A stretch of 64,000 nucleotides of DNA from assembly GCA_015680685.1 (NCBI GenBank), contig MNCI01011917.1, positions 225,604 through 289,603 on the forward strand. Direction: 5' to 3'. This document shows, piece after piece, positions 1 through 11,100 of this stretch. Every line of letters starts with the position of its first letter. Positions within the stretch are counted from its first letter, which is position 1. The DNA is from Gnetum montanum (Eukaryota; Streptophyta; Gnetopsida; Gnetales; Gnetaceae). The translations under genes and the position numbers were made by a program. Under the pieces are notes generated by a model. The model worked only from the letters and a program-made list of their open reading frames with translations, did no database searches and had not been told where the DNA came from.

Positions 1-149
1 GGCTCACGAATAAGTGTGTGTTGAGAGCAAACAGTCAAGCAGTCATCATTATCAGGAAAATTTGGAAAGTACAGAACAATTTTTGTATTCAGCTCCACTA
101 CACCTCTAAGCCCCTAGTTTTTCAAAAAAAAAATGAACCTTCTTTGAAG

Positions 150-840
150 GAGAGTTGCAAGGCACTATAGGAGGCATGCCAACTGTTGAGCCTGCTGTGC
201 AAGATTATGAGCATGACAACGAGGCCTAGGCCTTAGTCTCCACTATCAGTTGAGATGGGGTGTTGCACCAACTCAAGGGCAAGTGTGACTTCTCTATTGT
301 GAGTTTCTTCAAACACAAGCACAGCGATCTCATGCATTTCACTGGCCTCTCTTTCTCTATGGCTATGGTCAATATTGCAAAGGCCTTGCAGCTCCCAACT
401 AAGGGTGAAGTTATTCTACCCCAAACCTGTGGCCTGCAAGATGCCGCCTTGTTCTTTCAGCAGGGAATCCTAGTTGCAACCAACAGCCAAATGTTCCATT
501 CTTCATTCAATCCACCTTGCAACAAAGCTACTGAATTGGTGGAAAGATACTTTGTACAGCTCAACAATACGTTGAAGCTCCTTGGCATCCATTTCAGGTT
601 TTGAAATGTCTGAGACTTGGTCACCCTCTTAACCTATTGCAATTTTTCAGGGCCTGTCTTGAGTTGAGACAGTTAAACAAGCACTAGAGGCTCACCCTTG
701 CCCCTCTTGCACGCAACAAAGATCACTGCCAAGGTGCACGCAACACCAACTCCCATTGTGGTTGTGTATACCGGTAGGTTCAGGGCATACTATAGCCGCA
801 AGACCTTGTGAGTTTGTGAGATACTGTACAGCAGAGGGCT
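150..840 (+). mobile_element. LINE family B copy 1 (conserved-region fragment)
   Basis: Encodes KGEVILPQTCGLQDAALFF, TELVERYFVQLNNTLKLLGI and surrounding residues (frame at 260-604), the same conserved region as in family A. The coiled coil and J-like parts are not visible. Recognised only by comparison with the other copies in this window. Confidence 0.6.
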
Positions 841-2840
841 TTTAGAAAAAAATTGATCAATTATTTTGCATGACAAAGTCCAGCCAGCTAGTAATTCCCT
901 TGAAAAAGTTCATCTCTTGGCCTAGCATTATAACAATAATTATTTATTTTTTGTGACAAAGTCCAGCCAAATAAAGACAGTCCCATCCTTCAAGTAAAGG
1001 TTATTTATAAGATGAGTTGAATCAATATTGGTGGTTTCTATAATTGTGTTAAGTACCTGTGCACAGATGGTTATTAAGCAGGTTTGCTACATGAAAGGTT
1101 CTATATTCAAATCTATTACACAATGAGGTGTTCGCGTAGCAGTATGAGCCTTTACTCAGAAATGCAGGTTATAGGTTCAATTCCAATGGGCAATTCTGAC
1201 GAATAATCAAGGAAGGTGAGCTGCTGGTTAAGATATGTGACTTGCATCTTACAAGTCCCAAGGATGTTGATGAGATATACAAGAATTATGCAAAAAATGG
1301 TTGAAACTGAGTTGGTCTAACAGGTCCCTAGGATCTAGGATGTAATAAGAAAGTTTCAATAATCTGATTTGAAGGATGAGTCCAACCAATATTGGTGTTT
1401 CGCAACAATCCGCTCCAGGTATTAAAATATACCTTGTGTCTCTCCTAGTTGAGGTTATTTTTGCTTTTCTTTTTTTTTATTTTGTTAAAATAGCTTTTTA
1501 ATTTTTACCCTTGTTGCATGCCACATTGGATGTGAATTGCTACTGCTTTTCAGTATAATTAATCACTGCCTTCACTAAGAAATAGGATTTTAGCAATCCT
1601 ATTAGATTTTTATTCTATATTATTCTCTAAATTTTCTTCACAGCCTCTATCTAGCTTTGTGTACATAAAAATAACATCATGTTTGTTTTTATATGTCTAA
1701 TTATTTAAGTTATATAAGTATTCTGATATGCCTTGTTTCTCCCCTAGGAAGGCAATGCAACCAGACAAAATTCTCTAATTAGTACCATTTTCCACAGCAT
1801 TTAGGGGTTTCTGTAACAATTCATTGCAACAGTATGTCTATAAATAAGGCCTTTACCTATCGGCAGATTAACCAAGTAACAATGTCTGGCTATGGCTTAT
1901 AGCAGTTGCAGCAATAGTGTTACAAAACAATTTCATCCTTTCCTCTGTGATATATTTTGATTTATTTATTTTTGCTTAGGAGGTCATCCTAATATTTTCA
2001 TCATATTCTACATTCTAATTGATTTTTGGGTTGATAATGTGGTCTGATTTTTATATTGTTATCTACTTTTACAATGGCCATTGTAGGTTACAACCTGGCC
2101 ATTGAACTGGAAAGTGAAATTTTTTACTGCACCATGAAGTGTAATTAAAAATTTACCCTTCTATCAAAAAATCTAAGGACCCATCAACGTTGATCCCTGC
2201 TCCTAAGCCTTATGTACCGGCAAGTAATTCATCCAAAGTTCTTTTACTTTGGTAACCATGTGTGGATGGTCCAGCTCATGTCTTGAGTTTAAAGGGAATT
2301 CTGCAAGAGGATTTATCACCTAGGTCAAGATAATTAATCTATGGTCAAAGGAAACCTTGTTCATCCCATGAAAGGACAAGCTGAATTCTTGTACGAGTTG
2401 AGGTGCCATCCACACCCCATCGATCTTGTTAACACAAGGGAATTGGTACACCTCTGGTTGGTCCATGTAAAGTTACATTCCCTAAGAAGTAAGTTCTATA
2501 GGTCATGTCAAGAAATCAAGTCATTATATTGGCCCTTATGACACCACAACCTTTACCTCCTTGCATCTCTCGGCTGTATAACCATTAGTTGAAATCATTA
2601 GCAATAAGGCATTCGTCCTTGGCGTGGATAGGAAGTATCACGCTATTGAGTGGACGGGCCCTCTATTCCAAGGCTTCAGCTCTACTATTCGCTAGCACCA
2701 TGTGAGAATGAATCTTGTCACTATAATCAACCATTTTAACTTGCTTGTAATTTGATCTCTTGCAAGAGCATCAAGTGACAACCAAAATCTTTTCCTACGA
2801 TTTTGAGGAAGTTTTTTTACATGAAATTTCCTATCCCCAG
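840..2840. other. intronic DNA, no recognisable gene
   Basis: AT-rich. A SINE-like patch (gaggtgttcgcg, ggttataggttcaattccaa) is at 1,128-1,195. A 66-codon frame at 2,341 shows no domain. The next flippase exon was looked for here and not found. Confidence 0.5.
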
Positions 2841-2843
2841 CAC

Positions 2844-2981
2844 TTCATGAATTAGTAGTACTACGCTACAAGTATTAGGCAAAAATTGTTCAAACTGCAC
2901 TGGACCAATAGATTCATGAATTAGTAGTACTACGCTACAAGTATTAGGCAAAAATTGTTCAAACTGCACTGGACCAATAGA
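2844..2981. repeat. perfect 69-bp tandem duplication
   Basis: Two identical copies starting ttcatgaattagtagtacta at 2844 and 2913. Identity suggests recent origin. Confidence 0.95.
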
Positions 2982-3393
2982 TTCATAAGATCAGGATGTA
3001 ATTAAAAAACAGTTTAAATTTCATGCTCAAACATTAGCAAGAACATCCAACCATGTCTTAAAAGCATCATTTCACCACTCCAATACGGTATTCCCACAAT
3101 TTCTTTCCGTAAAAGAATATTCTTACTTTTTAACAAATAAAATTTTATTTCAATAAAAAACTGCTTTTCCTTGAATAAGTTTCCGTTATTTTCATCTTTT
3201 ATTCTTACAGATGTTATTCATCTCACTCTCCAACGTAGACCACCAACGGCACTCGTTAGTCATAAAACTAGTAATGATAAAGAATAACAAAGAAACGTTA
3301 TGAATGACAAGTGCATCTGGTTGCTAACAGCCAGATGGATGGCACTGGCAGAATTCATTTATCCTAAAACATATTTAATTATAGCATTTACAA

Positions 3394-4165
3394 GGGTTTT
3401 TTTTTTAAGAAATTTGAGCTGTATTAATTCAAAAAAAGGAAGCTGTACATAGGTATAGCTTGGGTCAGTGTGGCTGACCCCATGCCCCCAAAATTGCAAG
3501 GTGCCACGGCCTTTCTGCCGTATGTTCCCCTTCACCAACCCCCTTCATAATCCCATCACGCAGGCTAGTCCTACAACCCCGCCACATTCCTGACCCATCC
3601 AGAACCCAAAAGTCCCCGAGCCCAACCCTCAACTATATTCCCACTCCCCCTGCCAGGCCAAGCGGCCACTAGTTGCCTGCCTCCTTGTCATTCCCTCTGA
3701 ATCCCGCAGTCTTACCCTTCCCATGCGCTAACCCCCTACTCTCAACCTCAGCCAACAGCAGACATGTCCCAGTATCCAATGCGGCCTGTGTGACGGCAAT
3801 GCTCATGCCCATTACCAATCGTTGTCCGTTTTCCACGATAAGCTACGCCAGCCTTGCCCAATGTTCAGTAATCAGGCCTTCCATCCACCACAAGTCTTCA
3901 ATCCGCATGGAAGTTGCCTCTCATTGTGCTTCTTTCCACAGGATTTCCCACCGCGCCTGCCACAACGCCCATTCTTCCATCCACGCATGTTCCGGCGCCA
4001 AGCGGCACTCCTTTGAGAAACCTCGACCACCTACGGGTTGTTAAAGCACCCCCTCCCCATCCAACCCCGGGTCTTGTCTCCCCTCCAAGCCTAAAGCCGT
4101 ACCACCCGTTTCCTGCAACATCCTCGTGGGCTCTTCTGCCCTACTACAAGTTTTTTAGATATTAA
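3394..4165 (-). mobile_element. LINE-like 3'-end fragment (unassigned)
   Basis: Starts with a run of ten T followed by aagaaatttgagctgtatta, as in the antisense of a LINE poly(A) end. Then GC-rich DNA whose minus strand reads EDLWWMEGLITEHWARLA and NGQRLVMGMSIAVTQAALD with stops. I do not recognise that protein. The abrupt rise in GC against the AT-rich intron marks an insertion. Confidence 0.45.
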
Positions 4166-4189
4166 CAACAAAAAGAATTTCTCACGTGT

Positions 4190-4660
4190 GCGTGTGCGTG
4201 TGTAGAGATAGAGAGAGAGAATTTGGGTTATCTATTAATGAGAAAGTTAGTAGCAAAGCACAATATACATCATCCCTGGCTAACCAAAGCCTGGGATCAG
4301 CTGAGAAACCAACCCCTCCCAACACCCAAAATTGGGGGTGAGAATATCCCCAACCACCAGAAAACATAAGAAGATGAAACAAAATAGCATAAAATGGGAG
4401 GGTCGTCCATCAAAAACAGGAGAGGTATCTTCACCCCTCCTCCCCCCTCCCCAACGCAACATGACCATTTACATATACCCAAGACCCAACACCCCCACCA
4501 CAAAGCAAAATGCAGGTACCAGGTAAACAGAACTGGATCAGCAGCCCCCAAAATCCTAACCTCGAAACCACATAACTGCAAATCCAAAACATTTCACCCT
4601 ACACCCTATAAACCAGTGCGAAGACAGGTACAGGCACAGAAGGCCTTCTCCTAAGCAAAC
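4190..4660 (-). mobile_element. second LINE-like fragment with simple repeat
   Basis: Begins with a CGTGTG/AGAGAG microsatellite (4,183-4,220) and a tattaatgagaaagttagtag motif like the antisense 3' ends of other LINEs here. It continues C-rich (CCCCTCC runs) to about 4,660. No protein is recognised. Confidence 0.35.
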
Positions 4661-4790
4661 CATCATAAAATGCTTATCATCAAACCATCATGCAGTTTAC
4701 GTAATGCTTTCAAGTCAAATCTTTAAAATAGAAAATTAGAAATCAAATGTCATGACATTCAATCATCATATAGCTTTATAAGATTTAACT

Positions 4791-4860
4791 GAGGTGTTAG
4801 CTTAGTGGTTTGATTCCAACGGCTTGATCTTCAATTTTTTTTATATAAATCAAACTTACC
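4791..4860 (+). mobile_element. tRNA-derived SINE fragment
   Basis: GAGGTGTTAGCTTAGTGGTTTGA matches the A-box head of the 22,799 copy; the centre is deleted. It lies about 115 bp downstream of flippase exon 9. Confidence 0.5.
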
Positions 4861-4973
4861 ATTTAGCTACCATGAAACTTTACACTAAGTTAACGCTTTA
4901 CAGCTTATTCCGAAGAAAATCATCAAAAATAAAATGAAATCATTTAAGGATAAACTATATATCATAATCTGAC

Positions 4974-5116
4974 CTTTAAGAGCATCACCACTCTCATTTC
5001 CGTAACAGCGACCACTGATGCAGCATGTTCTAAAAACCATCACATTTTCCGTTAGAGTACCTGTTTTATCTGTTAATATATACTCTACTTGCCCAAGATC
5101 CTCATTTACTGCAGTG
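4974..5116 (-). CDS. ALA2: ALA2-like coding exon 9 (phosphorylation site)
   Basis: Encodes [13 protein letters not shown] followed by [16 protein letters not shown] and ends at GNESGDALK plus one base. The aspartate of DKTGTLT is the residue phosphorylated in the P-type ATPase cycle. The acceptor is TTGCAG and the donor AAAG|GTCAGA. The next exon is not in the remaining 4.97 kb as far as I can see. Confidence 0.96.
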
Positions 5117-8100
5117 CTGCAACCAACAACATTCACAGTAATGGTGTTATTAGGAAGTAGAAATAGAGTTGAATCATACGCATAAGTCTACCAAACATCC
5201 TATATTGTTGAGATTGTCTAATCTTTTTCCAGACGGAACTCCTATTTGATAGAAAGAAACATTTAGAAATAGTCCTAGCAATTACGTAAGTTTCTATAAA
5301 ACTAGGACATCTTTGATGCCAGGGATAAAAATAATTTACTTTGCAGCATGTGCAGGTGTATCCGTATTTTCATCATACATTTGCAGATCCCAGTCAACAA
5401 ACTTTGCATAAATACCTTTAACCAGATCTAAGGACACCTGCAAACAATTCATATTGGTTTCAACATTCAATACAAGAGAATTAATGGATAATAAATGGCA
5501 CATGGTCAGTTTCCAAAATCTGATACTGCTAAATAAAAAGACATGAGTTTTTCTCTCTCTCTTTTCCAATTTTTAAAAAGGCACATGGATTTTGTAGTTC
5601 TAATTTACTTTGGTTTAAATTTGCAACTTTCTCTCTGTGTATGTTTGCTTGTTAACAAATAAAAACTGCTCATTCTATGGCCAGTTCATAAAGGACAAAA
5701 TCTTCTTTCAGTATCAGGACATTAAATATATTTGACGTGCATAAGATTTGTCCTGGCACATGCTGAAGCTAGTGATGTTTAATAATGCATCATGTTGACA
5801 AGTTCAGTTTAATATCAGTCAGCAACTAGTTGGTTAGTTAAATGCCCTTAGAAAGTTCAGTTGTTTTTTTTTAACATTTTTAAAAATTTATAACATGTAA
5901 AAACTTATTGGATAAAGTTGAAAATTTATATAGTAGAAATTATCAATATGAATAAATTGAATATTAAAAAAATTATCCACATTCTGGTTCAAGCTTTAGG
6001 ATGCTTAATTAAAGAAAGCTATAAAGAAAGAGATTTTAAAAATTACACTAGCAAATGGTTTGCCTGATTTTACATATGTGCAATTTGTTAAGGATATTTT
6101 TATCTTCCTTGAAACTAAAGAATGATACATCCAGAATGTTGAATAACTTTTCCCAAGTTCGAGAAATATTTCTTTGGTGCTTGCTTCTTATCTTCTTCCT
6201 CCTCCTCGGAATCAAACTTAGTTTGAGATTTGAAATTTACCTCTTTCCTTTTCCTTAGAGTTCTTGTCTTGGTTCTTCTTAAAACCACTCAGCTTCTCTT
6301 CAGCCTTTAGAGCCAAGCCACAAGCCTCATCAAGAGTTTGAGGCTCATAAAAGGTCAACTATTGTTAATAAAACATTCTCAAGCCTCCTAAGAAAATTGA
6401 AGCTTGTTCATAGCAATCCCAAGACGCATCAGTCTTGTTGAGATCGCTACAAGAGTCAATGTAAAAATCTCCCTACCTAGGATTTTTGAGATTCTTGATG
6501 GCTTTCTGCCTGAATGAAGTCTTCTCAAACTTCTGCCTTAACCTGTACCCCATGACAGCTCAAGCTTGGATTAGTGTATTCTATCTTCTAAGGTACCCAT
6601 CACATTGGTGGTCCCATCAAGTGGCAGTTATGCCAACAAGTTTGGATTTCCTCATTCGAAACCTTCAAATAATAATCAATTTTTCTCTACTTGGAAATGT
6701 TTCTGGAGAACCCACAGCCAGGCAAGAAAAGGATCCGTTTCATCCACTTCATTGACACTGTTAACTTCAACATACAGAAGCCTAGACGTGTTCCTAAAAG
6801 CCCTAGCCAGCCTTGCTTCATCTTAGTCATTCAAGTTTGAAACCCTTGAATTGGCCCTCAATGGAGGCCTATTGATGAAAGACTCCTTGGATGGAAACCT
6901 TCGCTGATTAATGAAGGACATTCCAGTTCTTCCGCTTGGAATTTTGTTTCTCATGGAACCCTCTTATTCCATGTCTTGGTGTGAAATGAACTTGCTCCAT
7001 TTCAACACAAAGTTCGTCATTATCGATGTTGTCCAATTCTAGCATAGATGCAGGTCTTGGAGTAGGTAGTCTTGCCTGTCTCTCTTAAGGTCTTTATTTC
7101 CCTGTCTCTCGATTCACTTATTTGTTCTTTGGAGCCATGATGAAATGTTGTCACCCATTAAAGGAGACTGTCTTCCAACTTTGCTCCAATACAACTATGG
7201 AACGGCCATGAATTAACACCACAAACACGACTGAAGTCCAAGATCTAGGACAACAATTTCTGCCACCCACACACAAATCTTTCCAAGCCAAATATTTTCT
7301 TTGAATGAAATTTATTACAACGAAAAAGAAAATTGATAGAACTCATTGAAAAATAACTGTCTTGGATTTCACAAAGACTTCACAGAAACAAACCACAAGA
7401 GTTTCCCTAAGCTACACTCCACATTAGCATACATTCCACATCAGAGAATCATGTATTTATAGGCAATTCATCAGAATCCATCGACACATATGCATCCATG
7501 CATTCTGGGGCTTGTCAAAGTAAATGCATCAATGCACACTTGTCGATGAAACCTACAAAATTCCAGCTCTTGATGACTCAGGCCATGTAAACATTTTTTG
7601 TGCAAAAATTGCTTTAGCCTTCTATATATACAGAACTATCACGTAACTCTGCAATAAGGGGTAATGTATCCTCAATCTTGCTCCCTTTTTTTTTTTGGAG
7701 GAAATATTCAGGATTGTATTACTGAAAATATAGTACAAGAAATTACAAAATGTGAGTCAACAACATTGGCCCATGTGGGATGTGGTTACACCCCAAAACC
7801 ATCATGCCTAACCGTGCATCAGTCCGACCATACATCTGTCTTTTACATCAAGACACTCTAAGCCAAAAACAAAAGGGGGGGGGGGAACTAAAGTCAAAAG
7901 GAAATTGGGGGGGGGGCAACAGCAACACCAAATGGGCCCCTGCGGCGTTTGCCCGGAGGAGGGGGGGGGCAACTAAAGTCAAAAGGAAATTGGGTGGGGG
8001 GCAACAGCGACACCAAATGGGCCCCTACGGCGTTTCCCGGGGGGGCGGCGAGCAGAAAACTACGACATTGCTATGGGCTCGTCAGCAGCCTATGGCAAGC

Positions 8101-11100
8101 ACAATGTGGTCGCTCCAGCGCATGAAGAATGTCCAGCGTGTTACAATGGAGCTCTGTGTCCACAAAACTGGCAGCCTATTGGATTTCTTGCATGGCCAAT
8201 TCCCGTCGATTCCGATCTGTCGTCAATGTCCCCCCATCTAGATGGAAATGCACTGAGGTCTGACGGATGTGGTGCCTGAGCTCCCCACCACGCACCCCNG
8301 TGCTATCACAATTGATGCCAAGGATAAGGTATGGACACCATCCAGCCCTCAACCATTGGCACGCACTATGTTTGTGTGCCCAGTCTAGCTGGCACTGCCT
8401 CTGTGCCTCCTCCTCCTATTCTCGCTCGTGCTAGGCTCATTCAGTCTCCTCACACTCCCTTTAGGCGGTTTCCTCCTAAAGCAATTTGTCTCTTACTTGG
8501 GCTTGGATCTCGTCCACCAGCCAAGCCCGGGCTGCATCGGCCCAAAGGGTTTGTTGCCAAACTCTCTCTTATTCCCTTTCCCTCTCTTATTCTCTCTGTG
8601 ACTTCGATAGGTCTTGCCCCCTACCCCCCCGGGCGCTGCCCCCCACCATAAGGCCAAGATGAGCCCAGAGTGACAGCCTCGCCTTTGCAGTTGTACGGCC
8701 GCCAGAAAAAATCGGGGCAAGTTAACCCTACGTCCTAGCTTAAGGCATCGGAGGAAGGTGAAGTGGATGCCCTAGAGTTTAGATCCATTGCCAAACTGGA
8801 CAAAAAATTTGTCCACAAGATCTGCTGCTCGGGCCCAAATTCGGGGCAGGGAGGATCTGGGCACTTGTCTACTCTACGTGCGTGGCACCGGCCCGTCAAA
8901 GAACATTTCTGCGTCCTGTAGCCCACGTGCAGACGGTAAGATGACTTCGCCATCAGCCTGGGCCCCCAGACACCTAGCAATCGAAGATTCTGTGAAGATG
9001 ACCTCTCTCCCCCGAAAGTAAGTTCAAGCGTTGTGCCAATTGGTGAAGAAAGTATCATCTGAGAGGTCCAAGTCACCGACCAATCGTTGCAGGGTGTCGT
9101 TCCAACCGCACTACCCCACCATTTGCCAGATCTCTTCCTCCACCTGGAATGTGGCGCAGTTAGGCTCGTATGTCAACATGACACCCATCGTCGCCTCGAT
9201 CTCATTCCACATGCTCCGGGCCTGGGAAACCACCAGCAAGCTAGGGGGGGGGAAGGGGGGGGAAGGGGGCGTTGTAGCCTATGTTGTTGGAAGACTATGC
9301 AATTTCTTGTCTTCCACACTACCCATAAAAGTAGCATGGCCCAAGAGTCGCCTGTGAGGTGCATCAGGGGTGTCGCACCTACAGAGTGCCACATGGTGTG
9401 CATGTAGGCGCATCCGAAGATGAAGTGTCCTACCGATTCCGGCGCGGTGCCACATAGGGGACAGGTGTCATCTAGTATGAGGCCCCGTCTACGTAGAAGC
9501 ACGTGAACTGGCAACGCGTCATTCCATATTAACCACAAGAACATTTTGATTTTCTCGGGGAGCCACCCCCTCCATATCTGTCGCCAGCCTAGTACCTACG
9601 AGTACCTGGCTACCATCAGGTAGCGTGGCTCAAGAACCAACCACCCCTATGCCTGCATTTCGTGCCCGTGTCGGCAAAGTGTTTGCCATGGTTTCGAATC
9701 TTGCGCCCCCACCTCCCAATGGCAGTATTTCACATTCATTACTCGGATCCACTAGGCCGGTTCCCCAAGCCGGCTCGTGAACCAGAGTAACAAGCATTAT
9801 TGTCCCATCATCAGCTGGATAAAACCCTGGTCAAAACCCTTCCATTGCATAATGGTGGTCAAGGCTTCCCAGCTTAGTGTATCGTATGCCTTGGTGATGT
9901 TGAGCTTGAGACAAAGCCCTGGGAAACCTATTATTCGAAGAGAATGAAACACCTCCTACATGAGAAGAACCTGATCCTGCAGGGCTCAACCTTGCACAAA
10001 ACCGATTTGGTTTACTCCCACTAGCTTGGGCATTAGCGACACAAGCCTATGAACGATCAATTTGGAAAATACTCGAATCAAAACATTGTAGACCCCAAAA
10101 GGACGAAAGTGTTCTGGGCGATGCGCCTCTGCTTGCTTTGGGATGCACACTATTCGAGAACAATTGAGCTCCCTTCAGACCTACCTCTTGGCCAGCATAA
10201 GGTTGAAAGCGTCCAGAATATTGGGTCCCACAATATCCAGGAAGGTCCTAAAGAATTCAAGGCTTCAACCATCTGGACCAGGCGCCTTCCCTCTCGGCAT
10301 CTCGTTGATGGTTGTGATGAGTTCTTGCCATGAGAACAGGGTCAGCAGCCAAGCTTTGTCCTCCTCGTTCAGCACCTACGTAATTTGGACCAATATGGGC
10401 TTGGTGGGTCGCTTGGTCCAAATCCTCTCCCAGTATTGTGTCAACTCCCTAGCGACGCTCTATGGCTCATCAATTACCCCCCACCCCCCTCCATGGTGTG
10501 TAAACAATGTGGTTGGCTCCATCCTCGTGTCTTAGCGATGGCAAAGAAAAAGTTCGTTTGCCTATCCCCCTCTCAGAGCCATCTAACCCGTGATCTTTGT
10601 TTCCAATATGTCTCCTCTTCTAAGTCAAGGCCTTGAAGTTGCCGCAGAATATTCTGCTCTTCTTCATGTAAGTTCTCCCCTACCTCCTGTCTAGTCTGGA
10701 TCTAAATTAGCTTATCCCGGAGCACCCTGCGACCTGTCCTGAATGAGAATTTGTCCTCCACTGGCAGGGTCCAGATAGCCCATTTCAAGCAAAGCAAACC
10801 ATCTTTGAGGAAGTTCCTGGGGTCTCCCTGGCCCGGCCGGTAGTCTGCCCAAATGTCCTCAACTAACGACCTCAACCACGGTTTAGACAACCAGGTTGCC
10901 TTAAAACGAAATGGTTGTGGGGTCCAGGACCTTTCAAGTCCGAGTGAACAAACTAGGGATCGATGATCCGATGCAACCTGTTCCTGTCCCGTAACCCGCA
11001 CGGCCAAGCGGAGGAGGAGGTTGGAACTGATGCAGATTCAATCAATTCTAGAGAGGACACAATCCGGGCCTTTCCTCCTATTGCTCCAGGTGAATTGGCA

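Noticed and set aside
1131-1200. Functional tRNA gene
   Set aside because: Only A- and B-box-like fragments; no cloverleaf can be formed, so SINE-derived.
2580-2720. Possible protein fragment reading FVLGVDRKYHAIEWTGPLF
   Set aside because: Too short and unmatched to any family I can name.
4183-4220. CRISPR-like or regulatory array
   Set aside because: A plain CGTGTG/GA microsatellite; no spacers.
8073-8279. Plus-strand frames over LINE A1 (also 7780-8241 and 8331-8651)
   Set aside because: They are shadows of the minus-strand J-like and coiled-coil frames.
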